Source: Psococerastis gibbosa
Lineage: Eukaryota > Arthropoda > Insecta > Psocodea > Psocidae
Length of the DNA stretch: 64,000 bases
Direction of reading: 5' to 3'
NCBI GenBank assembly: GCA_963971405.1
Contig: OZ020491.1
Span: 8,922,855-8,986,854 of the forward strand
Shown: positions 33,851 to 45,290 of the stretch, in pieces
Layout: the number at the start of each line of letters is the position of its first letter
How positions within the stretch are numbered: the stretch's first letter is position 1
Position numbers and translations under genes: made by a program
Notes under the pieces: generated by a model
The model's database searches: none
What the model was told of the DNA's origin: nothing
Seen by the model: the letters and a program-made list of their open reading frames with translations, nothing else

Positions 33851-35257
33851 CTTTAGAGCATCTTTTCCATTGTAGGGATAGGGCTTGGTGATTAGTTGGT
33901 GCAAAACCACAGAGTCTGCTTCAGAAGATTTCTATCATCTAACGTGTTGATGACACAAGTGTGCACATAAGTGCGTTCGACTTCAAAGAATCTTCTGCTA
34001 GCACTATGGCTCCAATGGAAAAGACGTCGGCAAGTCGCGGATGGGAGAATCACCCCTGTGTACCGGGCCTTTTACAGAAAACTTTAGTACAATTTAAATT
34101 CCTTCGAATGTACTCAGGTTAGGACTCTAAATCGAGATTGGATGAAGCTTCGGGTCCCGATTTTGGTCAAGTCACGACACTCGAGTCCAAGATCCAACAT
34201 TTTGAGTGTCACCTACAGCGCGATATAGGCTCCTTTAGAGTAAAGGCTCCCTTTAACGTGTTTTTAAGTTCCCTTCTGATGGAAAAGTGTGCACGTGAAC
34301 AAGCTCAAACTAGTCCTTAAGGTATCGGGGAACAACCACCCAAGTTTATGGGGGGGGGGGGGGGGGGCAATGACAGTTATTCAAAATTATCTGGATAATG
34401 TTACAAATCAATGGAAAGCTCTTTTAAAGCTACTAAACAATGCGTTACGCCTGGTTAAGTTAGATCGTCGTCCACTTCGCCATATACTTTATGTACAGCG
34501 GGGTAGATAATGTGAACCTTTACCAAACTTTAGCAATCTTACCAGCTCAACCGCATCGGGCAGCGGCTACATTATGTGCGGGAGCAATTCTTTCAAACTG
34601 ACAGCCACGTATACGCGAAACTAATATACTAGTTGCACGGGCGCGGAATGCAATTGAAAAGGCTTCTGCCAACTCATTGGAGCGTATAGAAATCCCGGGT
34701 GAACAATACGAGAAAGTGCCCTGGTAGGTACGGACCTGCCAGCGGGGGGCCGTGCCTATAGTCCAGCCAGTTGAGCGCATTTTGACCAGCCGGATCCGCC
34801 TTGCCCCCGGGGCCCCCAACTCGGGCCAAATACCTTACACTGCTCTGATCTTCTCCTACAACGCTTGGTCTCTCAGTCTGTTCCACCTTTTCACACACGT
34901 CTACCTGTGCGTGGTTTTGATTTGCCGTCCATAAAATCAGGATTTTGGTCTAGGATATGCCATCTAAGCGCTTGGCTGGCTCAATTATATATAGGGGAGC
35001 TGTCTGAATTGGGTACACAATGAAACACGAAAGTTAACTACTGTTAAGATCAATGTTAGAGAAAAAAAAGGTCAAAAGGTCAAATTTCATTTACGGGGAA
35101 GAAAAGAGCTACCAAAAAAAAACAGGATCTTTGTTGCCAACCCATCGTAAAGGTGTTTTTGGTCCTGTCACTTCAAAATCAAGTGCTCCTAAACACGCGT
35201 GAACTTTCCGTCTGTTCTCTCCCTTCCTATAACCTGTGCCGGGACTCATCGTCAGGA
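33851..35257. other. Unassigned sequence with G18 tract
   Basis: Eighteen consecutive G lie at 34350-34367. Frames at 34138-34934 on both strands have no recognised domain. The segment 34740-34820 is GC-rich. Confidence 0.35.
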
Positions 35258-35412
35258 CCTGTAGAGTAGTGGTACAGACTCCGACTTTCACCCGAAAGGT
35301 TGTTAGTTCGAGTCCCTCACTGGCTACATTTTCTGGCCTTGCTTCGGAGGGCATGTAATGTAATTGTAATAGAACAACAAAAAGTCAAGATTTTTTTTTT
35401 TATATATATATA
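35258..35412 (+). repeat. tRNA-derived SINE with shortened body
   Basis: The head is complete (GTAGAGTAGTGGTACAGACT, CACCCGAAAGGTTGTTAG, TTCGAGTCC), followed by TTTTCTGGCCTTGCTTCGGA. The TAGTTGAGTG tail segment is deleted. It ends in AACAAAAAGTCAAGA, a T run and a TA repeat (35401-35412). Confidence 0.8.
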
Positions 35413-36319
35413 ACCCCATCACCCAAAATATCGTCATCCTAAACTCACAAAGGCGTAACCAACATTTTTTAATTGAGTTATGATCAGATTTAGTGCCCTT
35501 TTCATGAGGTCTACCTTTGCATATACAGAAAACAAATCAATCTAAAAATATAAGACTGAAATTTTCGATTTGGAGAGCTGACTGAATGTAAGAGCAAAAG
35601 CATATTTAAACGCTATTATTTCGAAACATGTTTTTTATGGTACGCCCTTCTGACTTTAGGGTGACGATATGCCTGCCAGTTGACAGTCGCTAGTATGTAG
35701 TAAGTACCTACTTCCATTTTTATTTGCTCTGCGTTATTACGTCGAAATCGACAATTTTTGAGTTTTTGAGTTGTGTCTTTTTTCTTCCATTCTTGTGTGT
35801 GCAAAGCTACTGTCTTCATTTAATGAAACTTATTTCCTTTCCCAATATATGTAAGGAGTTAAATTTAAGTAAGGGTTATATGTTGCACCTAATAGACTCA
35901 CCCTGACATCAGATTCTGGGGGAGCATACGACAAACTCAGCGTAGTCTTACTTAACTTCTGACCGACTGATCGCTGTAACATGTCATGGGAACATCCCGT
36001 ATGCACAGTCAGTACAAAGGTTACAGTATTGGACTATCGGTATGTACAGATTCGAATGGCCTGAGGGATGAGGAAAATACACTGAGAAATGTTATCTGAC
36101 AACGGAAGCCTTACGTCGTGGTCAGTTAGTCCTTCAGTGGGACCACGTGAATGAATATCTCATGTTCAAAAGTTCAAGGAAGAGCTAACCTAAGCTTTAG
36201 TATAGAAAATCCAACAGGGAGGGCTTCCGCCTTGCCGTGATTGCACCACCGTACTTAACTTATGGAGAGAGGTGCAGTTAAATTTTTGGTTTCAGCAAGT
36301 GACAGCCCTGTTGTAGTAG
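35413..36319. other. Unassigned sequence
   Basis: No gene or element was recognised. Confidence 0.35.
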
Positions 36320-37028
36320 ACCTGACGTAACTGGAAGTGAGATAAATTCTAGATAGGTCAGACCAACACATTAATTACCACACAGCAATATGGCAGGACA
36401 CGCAATGCATTTGAGCGCGAATTTTCTATAATTTTTTGAAAAAATAATTTTTTGTGCAAAACCAAATAGTTTTTTGGGAAAGCAACCTGTCCGGTTTCGT
36501 TACTCAATTGAACACCTAAAACATGCCTGAAGGTGGAAACCATCGATAGAAAGGTTTCGTAGAAAAATTATTTTTTAGTCATTTTTCATTAAAATTTAGT
36601 TATTTTTATTTTTTTACCCCTAGAAGCAAACTATCAAGGGGCAAGCGACCCCCCGCATTTTGTCAACATTAATAACGACTACAATATATGTGAATTTATA
36701 AGAAATCGTTGGAGCCGTTTGTGAAAAATAATTTTTTTAGGGTTTTTTTTTTTAGTTTTTTGAGAATAAACCCCCCAATTGAATTGGCCCAAAATAAAAA
36801 AAAATGTCCCGAGGCATGATTTTTGTAAACCTACATGCCAAATTTTATCAAAATCGACGGAGTAGTTTGCCCGGAAATCGATGAACAGACAGAACTACAG
36901 ACAGACATTTCCTAAAAACTACTTTTTTGGGTTCCTGGGTCCTCGAAACGTGTAAATCCGTTGAAATCTCGGAATCATAAATTTCGACCATCACAAAGCT
37001 TTCCTTATACTACGTATAAATTGGAAAG
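36320..37028 (+). mobile_element. Family M element, 5' truncated
   Basis: It begins at the CCTGACGTAACTGGA segment that lies just right of the poly-G tract in the 50207 copy, and runs to the complete right end TATAAATTGGAAAGC. The left end and G tract are missing. A 61-codon minus frame inside is a chance frame. Confidence 0.85.
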
Positions 37029-37309
37029 CAAAAATTTCAGTAAGCAGAACAAATAATAAAATAGATGCAATGGAAAAAACCGGAAGTTCCAGTTCCTACC
37101 TGAGCGGGAGTCTAAACAAAACTGTCAACAAGGTGCAATAGCTAAAAGGAAAAAAGTATTGCACCAAAATATGAAATTGCATTAGATGGTGAAAACACAT
37201 CCAAGTGAATTAGCTTTAGCTATAGTACATTAGCAGGAAGCCTACGTAAATGTCAAGTCGACCATTACCGACAAATGAATACAGACTACTATCATAAAAA
37301 GAGATCAGT
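37029..37309. other. Unassigned sequence
   Basis: No gene or element was recognised between the M copy and the poly-G element. Confidence 0.3.
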
Positions 37310-37660
37310 AGCGGAAGGGGGGGGGGGGGTGTGTGTGCCCCTAGGGTCACATCCCTCATGGGGACCGAATATGAAAAAAATATTCATATTATATAACAAA
37401 AAACGAAACAGTTAAATATAAAAATATATAAAATACTTCATCTATTTGGATTTAATTTTTAATGTTTTGAGGTTTATAAACTTTTGGCAATTCCTTTAAC
37501 GTTGATACTTGTCGGGGGGTCTTTCTTTCTTTCTTCAAATGAAAATGAGCATAAAAAAGATTGCGTAATCCACTAAAATAAAAATACTAAATAGTTCAAG
37601 GCCATACTCACAGGGAGGGGTTAGGGGAGTTCAACTCCCCCCCCCCCCTATTTCATTCAA
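37310..37660. mobile_element. Poly-G/poly-C bounded element, possibly hAT-type
   Basis: The left side reads AGTAGCGGAA then 13 G (37317-37329). The right side has GGGGAGTTCAACT then 12 C (37637-37648). The arrangement resembles the C/G-tract-bounded hAT derivatives at 7978 and 19386, but neat inverted ends and an 8-bp duplication were not found. Confidence 0.4.
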
Positions 37661-38240
37661 ACACGCACATGAGCTTTATCTGACAATAATTCGCCAAACA
37701 AAACTGTAATTAATATACTATAGGTCTACACTTACGGGTTGACTAGATCATTGTCAGAGAAAAGCCTTGAGCACCTATGTTGTAATTCCGGTTTGATATT
37801 CAACAATTCTTGTGTAGTTTTGGCGCCATAACAACTGCCGCCAAAAAGCACTACCAGTTTCCATAATGGCAACCACATAATAACGTGCTAGCCTGCAACA
37901 CGTGGTCTGAAAGCCCCTCCTGGCCTACTTTCGCATGGGAACAACCGAGCAGGTGCAAAAACAACTGGAAATTACTACGCTTCCGCTTAAAAACAATGGC
38001 ACCGCGCGGAGGGGTCGCGACAATACGCAGAATTATTACTACTACTGAAGGACTCTTTATGGATGTAGCCCTACTTGCAGGCTGGCCCATTAAACCTAGC
38101 CCTGCCAACGACCCCATCGGTTTTCGGACATTATCGGCATTGCTTCCAAATGAATAACTAGCCATCGTTGTCAACCTACACAGACTACAAATCTCAATGG
38201 TCAAGCTCAGATATGCTTAACATTGACAATTGACATTGAG
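37661..38240. other. Unassigned, overlapping frames on both strands
   Basis: A 90-codon plus frame (37885-38157) and a 117-codon minus frame (37851-38204) overlap. Neither has a domain I recognise. The segment 38165-38232 (GTCAACCTACAC, CAATGGTCAAGCTCAGATAT) recurs, diverged, at 60305-60375, so at least part is repetitive. Confidence 0.4.
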
Positions 38241-38677
38241 TATAGTCCACGCAAAATGAGAAAAGTATGGACATGGAATGTTTTGATCCTGTGCGACACT
38301 ATAAAAATATTCCTTGCACCATTTTGTGTTACCTTGTTGCATTCATCCCGTGGTTGGAGACCGTTATCAATATGGCTGCTAGTGTAGCCTGCACAAGAGA
38401 AGTACAGAGTTTTTGACCGGGTCCAGGTATCCGTTCTGCTATGCTGGAATGTGTAAGACTTCGATATTTTTTGCGTTGGCTCTTATCTCTGATAGTTGGC
38501 TTATGGTTAACGGGTGCCTCGTAAGGCATATTATGGCTCCCGCCGCTCCAGTTAATGTATATTTATGGTTGCATTGGATGCAAGCCATAACAAAAATTGT
38601 GCAAAGAATATTTTTACAGTGTTGCACAGGATCAAAACATTCCATGTCCATACATCTCTCATTTTGCGTGGACTATA
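38241..38677. mobile_element. Palindromic element with ~100-bp arms
   Basis: The arms 38241-38346 and about 38570-38677 are inverted repeats starting TATAGTCCACGCAAAATGAG and continuing through GGACATGGAATGTTTTGATC. The centre of about 220 bp is unique. The reading frames on both strands inside the arms are mirror shadows. No clear target-site duplication beyond TA. Confidence 0.85.
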
Positions 38678-38728
38678 ATAATATGTCAGGTGAGAAATGC
38701 AAATTTACCGGAAAACGCAGACATCGAA

Positions 38729-38942
38729 CCTAATTGTTCTTTTTCTTCTTCTTCTTTCTCCTTATCGTCGATGTTATGGCGCCTGGTGGACTTATGACCA
38801 ACCATTAAACTACATTAATAGTGGTGTATGTCTAAACGCTCCTAATTGTTCATTTCCGTCTTCTTTCCTCTTCTTCTTCATTCACCTTGTCACCGAAGTT
38901 ATGGCGCCTGGTGGACTTATGACCAATTACGTTAATAGTGTC
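38729..38942 (+). repeat. Tandem duplication, period 112 bp
   Basis: CCTAATTGTTC, a TTCTTCTTC-rich stretch and TATGGCGCCTGGTGGACTTA occur twice, starting at 38729 and 38841. Confidence 0.85.
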
Positions 38943-39316
38943 ATAAAAACCGCGGTACTTCCATAAAAAACATTGTTTACAGCCTGCTTGCGATAAGAGA
39001 CTTGACATTCTCGAATAAACAGTTTAATCGCAAAAAAATTAGTGCATTGCATAGGGCTCGTAACTTTAATAAGAATAGAAATGAACGGTAAACCTAATTG
39101 GTTTTATCACGTCACAACGATAAGTTAGTTACCTCAGCCGGTTTTTCCGTTCCCGCTGCAGTATTTATATTGTACTTTTCAGTGGATCCAGACTCTCATA
39201 AGACTGGTTGCAACATACGGCTCAGAAACCTGGAAGCTTACCGCCAACAACGCTAACTGTGTGACCTGTACGAAAACGCGGGAGGGGCTTAAACGAAACA
39301 ACGCCGAAATAGACGC
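38943..39316. other. Unassigned sequence
   Basis: No gene was recognised. AATAAACAGTTTAATCGC (39013-39030) faintly resembles repeat Q. Confidence 0.3.
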
Positions 39317-39363
39317 AATAAATAAATAAATAAGGACTTTTTTTGTTCTATTACTAAGCCTAA
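39317..39363 (-). repeat. SINE 3' terminus
   Basis: On the minus strand TTAGGCTTAGTAATAGAACA and AAAAAGTCC are followed by a TTATTTATTTATT tail, the 3' end of the SINE family. Confidence 0.7.
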
Positions 39364-41000
39364 AGTCGTACACTTATAGGGGTGTCTCCTGAATTTTGAT
39401 GACGTCATCAAAACAGACCAGGCGTATCTTCAGCTTTTTGATGAGGTCAAGGTCAAACGTCAAGGAGATACACCTATAAGTATACTACTGCAAAAAAAGT
39501 GAATCCAGTTGATAATACAGATACAAATTAAAGTAAAATATGAGGAAGTGGTACGCCCCCTCTATTTCCAAGGGGAGGGGAATGCCGATCACCTATTCAG
39601 CTGCACTGCCATTGAGGTAGAAAACCAAAATACGACACAGGAGGGATTGGTCCAGCTCTACTATGCGAAGAAGAATACGATCGCATGTATCCAATGCATA
39701 GGGGTACAGTGCAGTATTCATCACCCTAACTTTTCAATCGGTCGTGGATAATGAGTATAACGCTGTTATATGATCAGGGAAGACTTGCACGACTCGTTAT
39801 CGGACCGTGAGTAGGTTGCTCTACATTTAAAGTAAAACCCCGAGAAAAAAAGAAAACAGGAAACGTTGGAACCCATCATCGCGCCTATTCGTAAGGGTTT
39901 AACACATTGTCTCAGATAGGCGAAGACAATCGTCTAATTTTACCTGTGGTCTCGAATAAAACATCCCCTGCAGGCCGTTTAGTATGAACTTATTTTTGAG
40001 GTTACAAATGTATACAAAACAAATTTGAATCGCACTTTCCATTCTGAAATCATATCTTTTACATTTTTTTATCTCAAAGATTAAAAATAGGCCCGCTAAA
40101 GTAACTTCTTTCTTCCCATCGTTCACATAATAACCTCAGAATAAAAGTAAAAAATATTTTTTTTTTTTCAAGTTTGACCCTTTACTGTACTGCCGAACAA
40201 TTGCATTTTGGGCAGTGTCTCAATCTTACATTCTATAGGCTTATAGAACTAGGGATGAAACCCACTAATATCGTCCTAAGTAAGCCACATCTACAGTATG
40301 TAGACGTCATACCGGTCTCAAACTTATTAGGATTTACAAACATGCCGTATTTGACGTCATCAACACTCGTGGTGAGCATACATACACAAGCATATGGAAA
40401 GCAATATATATACTATTTACAGCTAAATAAATCAGATTGAGTGTCGACATTTTAACAATTTTTCTCTAACAACTACCAAACATTTATTCTGCCGCAGTTT
40501 GAAAATAGTAATAAGGAGAAAGTAACCTAAGTTGACGATAAGATTGGGGTGTCGAACAAGGAATTTCTAGTTTTAAGCGAATAGTTACCTCTACTATGAC
40601 CTATTCTTCCTCAAAATGACAACCATAACGAGTTCCAAATTTAATATATAGGAACTAGGTGGGGAGGGGTGAAAAAAATTAATGAAAAAAAGACTTACAT
40701 GTTCCGAAGGTATGAGGAGGATCCCCGTAGGAGTCTGGGACCAGACTGGAACTACCCCACCCGTTACCGATCAATGCTGGGGGGCTGCTGGAAGGGGGGG
40801 GGGCGCACGCGCAAAATAACCCATTGAGGGGGAGAAACTACCCCAATCTTTACGGTATATGCAGACTCTAGACCACGTGGCATGGGGATGGCTCATGAAT
40901 GACAGCCGGTAACTATTCGCAACATATGGAAACATTACAATTTGTAATTGTAAATCAGTTTTTAAAAAATCAGTCATCTAGTGTGACACGGAACTGTGTT
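39364..41000. other. Unassigned sequence
   Basis: Frames at 39509-39751 (+), 39899-40126 (-) and 40174-40440 (+) have no recognised domain. A poly-T run lies at 40157-40168 and a G10 tract at 40794-40803. The segment 40020-40045 resembles the core of the 44238 MITE (CGCACTTTCCATTCTG). Confidence 0.35.
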
Positions 41001-41026
41001 TTACATGCCCTCCAAAACATAGCCAG
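41001..41026 (-). repeat. SINE fragment
   Basis: A short match to the CTGG-CATG-TT-GGAGGGCATGTAAA body of the SINE family. It is too short for certainty. Confidence 0.4.
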
Positions 41027-41559
41027 GGGCACCGGGTTTTAAAAATCCGGGTGGGGCAAGACTAGTAAAATTATTAAGTTAAGTAAGTATGTATACATTT
41101 TTGGTCCAAACAAACTTACCTATAGGGCCATACGTTATAAACAGAGATAATTGGTGCTAAAATCGAAAGTTTAGCTCAATACATATTTTTCTTTATTTTA
41201 TGTAATATTCAAAGCAATTAAAACTGCTCATTTACAAAATATGACAAATACTCGTATTGGTAAGAAAGGGGCACAGAATTCAACAGACGCCCCTCAACTA
41301 TGTCAGAAAATCTACCAGGGGAAATAGAATGAAATTACATGCATAAATCATTAAAACGTCCTGTTTGACATTAGGAATCTACAGTAGGTTCTACAATAAA
41401 ATAGCCCTTTCTGCATTGAAGCCTATGCACTATTACCCTTTTGTCCACAGCATAACTACAATTTCCATCACTACATTAACATAACTACTATTTACAGGAC
41501 CTGCTGATAATAGCGATGTCACATTTCTTCAGTCTCCCTCGACAGGATTTAAAGAAGAA
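41027..41559. other. Unassigned sequence
   Basis: A donor-like TAG/GTAAGT is present on the minus strand at 41114-41122, but there is no exon evidence. Confidence 0.3.
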
Positions 41560-41568
41560 ACTTACCTG
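41560..41568 (-). promoter_or_regulatory. Recursive splice site (ratchet point) 2
   Basis: On the minus strand TTGAATTTTCCTTTTTTCAG is followed directly by GTAAGT. A consensus branch point TACTAAT lies about 22 bases upstream of the AG, which is the ideal spacing. It is the strongest of the three sites. The flanks show no known repeat, unlike most of the window. Confidence 0.65.
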
Positions 41569-41707
41569 AAAAAAGGAAAATTCAATTAGTATGAATATTT
41601 AGTTAAAAGTCCAATAATTGGTCAATTAATGACCTCATATTACAGTATTTAAAATAGTAAGACAGGGAATAAAAGCTAACACAAATTAAAGAAAGATTGT
41701 AGTGAAA
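41569..41707. other. Spacer between ratchet point 2 and tRNA-Arg
   Basis: AT-rich, with no recognised element. Its right end is the tRNA terminator. Confidence 0.4.
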
Positions 41708-41715
41708 AAAAATTT
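41708..41715 (-). terminator. RNA polymerase III terminator of tRNA-Arg
   Basis: Two or three bases after the mature 3' end, the minus strand has a run of about eight T, the standard polymerase III stop signal. Confidence 0.85.
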
Positions 41716-41788
41716 CGACCGTGACAGGACTCGAACCTGCAATCTTCGGATCCGAAGTCCGACGCCTTATCCATTAGGCCACACGGTC
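41716..41788 (-). tRNA. tRNA-Arg (anticodon TCG)
   Basis: It is a complete 73-nt cloverleaf with no intron, lacking an encoded CCA as is usual in eukaryotes. The 7-bp acceptor stem is GACCGTG with CACGGTC and a G discriminator. The A box is GTGGCCTAATGGATAAGG. The anticodon stem TCGGA/TCCGA encloses the CTTCGGA loop, giving TCG (reads CGA/CGN arginine codons). The T arm is CAGG-TTCGAGT-CCTG with the canonical B box. A T-run terminator follows. The two internal boxes make it self-promoting. No mismatch marks it as a pseudogene. It may lie inside an intron of a minus-strand host gene, about 150 bp from a ratchet point. Confidence 0.97.
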
Positions 41789-42059
41789 TGGTTGAGCAAC
41801 CCAGTGCTTCACGGCCTTATCAACCCAGCCACTCCAACTTCCCGTACTGCTCATTACCCAACTCACCGCGCGCACTCTGTTGCAAAGCGTATTTATTTCG
41901 CTGTCACCTGGCACTTCCATAACTTTTCCTGCTGTTTATATTAGCGTAACCTGGGGGTAAAAAATGTAAGAAAAATCATTTTTAATATCACTTTCCATTC
42001 TAACATTTTCAATCCCAAGTTAAGAAGCGGCAAAGCAGCCTGCTTTAAGCAGGTCCATT
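41789..42059. other. Unassigned sequence upstream of the tRNA
   Basis: No recognised element. A CACTTTCCATTCTAAC fragment near 41990 resembles the core of the 44238-type MITE. Confidence 0.3.
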
Positions 42060-42600
42060 TTTTTTTTTTTTTTTTTTTTTTCTAATACTCAAAAAATTGA
42101 AATATCTCGTGACTTTGTGGTATTTCATTTCAAAAAACCGACAAAAACAACTTTTTGAGTGTTTAGAAAAACTTGTTATAACTTTGTATAACTAGAATAA
42201 TTAGTAAAACCCAAATAATCGTTTAAAAAAATAACTTCGCCTAAGAAACCCACTGGTATTAGTATAAAACCATTTTAGGGTTTGACGTAAGATTTTTCGA
42301 TCGAAAATCAGGGTGTTTTCTCGTTATTTAGTCAAAATTAGGTGAAAAAATTAATATTTTAAATCAAAAAATTACAATGTATCTTAGAACATAAAAAGGT
42401 AAGTTTTCACTAAATTTCGTGGATTTTTTTTTAAATCTTGGTTTTCTCATTTTTCACATAAATTTTGAGGTTATGTGAAAAAAGTGTGAATACCAAAGTT
42501 GTAGATTTTATTACCTACATGTTTGCTGTTTAACGTTTTTTCATAGGACTTGTAGTTTTGCCGGAAATCAAGATATGCCGTAGTTCCCCTTTAAAACTCA
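42060..42600. repeat. AT-rich dispersed repeat (boundaries unclear)
   Basis: It starts with a run of about 22 T (42059-42080), followed by AAATATCTCGTGACTTTGTG, ACCAAAGTTGTAGATTTTAT and TTGCCGGAAATCAAGATATG. Such phrases are typical of old arthropod DNA-element or UTR-derived repeats, but no ends were found. Confidence 0.4.
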
Positions 42601-43331
42601 CCCGCACTACCTACTTCCCGAACTCAGATTGCCCGTAATTTATTTTTCCTTTAATCTTTATCTTACATTTCCAATGGGTTTCATCTTACTATAATTTGAT
42701 GTCGTTTCAATAATTATCTACCCTGGATTATTCAGCATGTCTGTGTACACCAACTCCAATGTATAATGTACTGCTGCCGTAGAATCATCTGTCTTTGTGC
42801 AAGGGGTCATAATATTGGCATAAGCGAAAGGCCCTCCCAAATCCAACCAAAACAAGGCTCCAAGCCCAGTTATTGCATAGTATTATTGTCTGTGGCCTTC
42901 GCCTAAGTCATCGCATCAGTGACACAATCCTATATGCAACGTAATACCGATTTTCCCTGGCTCCCCGCCCAGCGAAAACCTAGTGCTAATAGATGAGTCC
43001 TTAGCCTTGGCAATGCTAGCGCGTTGACCCACAAGTTGAGTAGGTACCTACTATAAATTACTCCGTGCAAAAACGGACTAAGAAAAAGAAATTGCAACAA
43101 AAGCAACTAAATAATTCATTAACCTGCATGGTTTTGGCATTTTTAAACCCCACAGAAACTAAGAATTTACCGAGGAAAATTCTATCTAAAGGAAATGGAG
43201 GGAACCGCAATTAGAGAATCGAAAAACATTTGACTTGGCATGTAGTGGGAACACAATGTCCCGAGAAGACATAGGCCATAGATTAGGTTAGCTGGTAGAA
43301 TAGCCCTTCGGGGCTAAAGCTCGCCTAATAA
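42601..43331. other. Unassigned sequence
   Basis: No gene or element was recognised. Confidence 0.35.
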
Positions 43332-43444
43332 GGGTCTTCACAGTGTTGGTGTTATCGAGTTAGATGTGCTATCCAAGTTAACACACAATCGTGAGTGTAC
43401 CTCGAGTGAGTTATCATGCTATATTTAACAGGGTAAACAACGTG
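43332..43444 (+). mobile_element. MITE P, left-end fragment
   Basis: GGGTCTTCACAGTGTTGGTG, GAGTTAGATGTGCTATCCAA and CACAATCGTGAGTG match the left 145 bp of the complete element at 48831-49355. The rest is missing. Confidence 0.85.
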
Positions 43445-44033
43445 AAAAGAGAAAAGAGTTTCTGTGTATCATACCAATAAGGGTCTCATCAAGGCATACA
43501 ATACTTCAGACCTGGCGTTTCGGCATTTGGCAACGATCAGCAAGCTCTAATATTTCTTGCCGTATGGTGTCCAAGCTTAAGAGTCAGCAGCAATCATTCT
43601 AGGATGAGTATACATAATTATGTGGTTCCTTATCATACTTTCATCACATTCGTCGAGATCGCGTAGTATTATTGACGTCTTTTTACCTTTATATTTTTGT
43701 TGATTTTATACCTCGACAGACTCCTTGACTCTGTTTTATCAGAATTGAAGCATAGATGACAATGTGGCAACAAATCAATGATATAAGTTTCAACTTCACC
43801 CCTCTTCCTTGAATATTTCGCAAAGGTTTAATTAAGATCATTATTCGGGCCTGCTAGTGAATTTGCTTGCCTTACCAAACGGTTTATACGGAAATGTTGC
43901 TTCAGTTTCACTGCTTTGGCCTTCCATCTTCCTCTTACTAGGCCAGCTTCCTTTGGTAAGACTTATCACTCTTTTCTGTCGTCTGAATGCTCTTAGTTAA
44001 CTTTCTACTTTCAAGTTGATCAATTTTATATAC
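43445..44033. other. Unassigned sequence
   Basis: No gene or element was recognised. Confidence 0.35.
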
Positions 44034-44590
44034 AGTATAGGCTAAGAAGAAAATTTTATAAATTTCTCAAATTCAAGAAACGCACTAATAATATTTATAA
44101 CAATAAATATTGCTTTGTTCTATGATGCTCTAAAACCGTTCCGCTAACGGTGCTACAGTAGTTGAAGACGATTAACTAGCATTCAGAAAAGTTTAATTTT
44201 GACATTGGAGCAGTAAATTCGTAAAATGTGCAACAGGAGCCTGATCGATGCGATTATAATACCGGTATTTATTTAATCCCCTGGTATTAAAAATGTTAAC
44301 AAGATAATTTTATAATGGAAAGTGCCATTCAAAATGTGTTTGTTTACAGTTATAATCCTAGGGTATTTATTTAACCCCGGCATTGTAATCGCCTCGATCA
44401 GGCTGCAGATCGACAATTTTAGCGAAATAAATAAGAAATGTCCACTTGTGACCTTAATGCATTAAATTTGGAATGGAACCCCCGTAAGTTTTGTGTATAC
44501 AAACACATGCAAAGTAGTTCTATCTGATTTGAAAATGCAGCATAGGAAATTTGCATGGAGAGGCGGGACTTGGGAAGGCATTATGGGAAT
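44034..44590 (+). repeat. Segment repeated in inverted orientation at 47868-48116, interrupted
   Basis: 44034-44110 (AGAAAATTTTATAAATTTC, AAGAAACGCACTAATAAT) and 44412-44590 (GTCCACTTGTGACCTTAATG, AAACACATGCAAAGTAGTTC, GGCGGGACTTGGGAAGGC) together match the reverse complement of 47868-48116. About 300 bp lies between them in this copy only, including the MITE at 44238-44404. Confidence 0.8.
44238..44404. mobile_element. Single complete MITE (167 bp)
   Basis: The ends AGCCTGATCGATGCGATTAT and the inverse ATCGCCTCGATCAGGCT enclose a TATAATGGAAAGTGCCATTC core. It is the same family as the 22659-23116 cluster. Confidence 0.85.
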
Positions 44591-44948
44591 ATCTATTGCG
44601 CATTTGCAAACTTTTCTGGGCAAACAGTATGTGTCTTGCCACACCCACAGAAATACACTATATTCTACTCTATTCTATGAATGGACGCAGATAGTTTGCT
44701 AAAACTAATTAGGATAGGCCATGAATGCACTTTTCCCCTAAATTTGCAGCTTAGCCCCTTCTCCCATGAAAGCAGATGGGGTCATCATCGTTTCTTTCCT
44801 CATAGCGTTATTAGCATATAGTTGTTACTCTAATTGTAGCAACTGGCGTGGTGACTCAAATTAAACGCTTCACACGGTGATTACGTCATAGTAGATTAAC
44901 CTTCCCTCGATTTCAAAGGACTAATAAAAATGCAATAATTGTATCAGG
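44591..44948. other. Unassigned sequence
   Basis: No gene or element was recognised. Confidence 0.3.
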
Positions 44949-45146
44949 ACATGTAGAGTAGTGGTACAGACTCCAACATTCACCCGAAAGGTTGTTGGTT
45001 CGAGTCCTACACTTCCTACATTTTCTGGCCATGCTTCGGAAGGCATGTAAAGCAGGCGGACCCGGGCCTTCCTAGTTGAGTGTTAGAGAGCCCTACCTCC
45101 ACTAGGTTGGCTTAGTAATAGAACAAAAAGTCTTTATTTTTTATTA
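44949..45146 (+). repeat. tRNA-derived SINE, complete
   Basis: Head: GACATGTAGAGTAGTGGTAC, CACCCGAAAGGTTGTTGG and the TTCGAGTCC B box. Body: TTTTCTGGCCATGCTTCGGA. Tail: CTTCCTAGTTGAGTGTTAGA, CCACTAGGTTGGCTTAGTAA, AACAAAAAGTC and an A/T-rich end. It is the best reference copy in the window (about 198 bp). Confidence 0.9.
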
Positions 45147-45156
45147 TTAATAAACA

Positions 45157-45290
45157 AATATGGAGAAAGATTAAACAAAGTACTCATACCAAAGATATTA
45201 AATGAACTTCCTCCAGAAATGAAAACATTTAAACAGATGGGTGAGTTAAAAGCGGGGATAAAAAAATGGTTGGTAAATGGGAGGGAATAA
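45157..45290 (+). pseudogene. Possible non-LTR retrotransposon ORF2 end
   Basis: The plus frame contains PKILNELPPEMKTFKQMGEL, then AGIKKWLVNGRE and stops. It resembles the YNxLPxxIK...FKxxLKxWL motif near the end of CR1/Jockey-type ORF2. The 136-codon frame on the opposite strand (45134-45544) is low-complexity Phe/Leu/Ile and is judged an artefact. Confidence 0.4.

Noticed and set aside
37851-38204. 117-codon minus frame overlapped by a 90-codon plus frame
   Set aside because: Both strands are open with no recognised domain, and part of the segment is repeated at 60305-60375.
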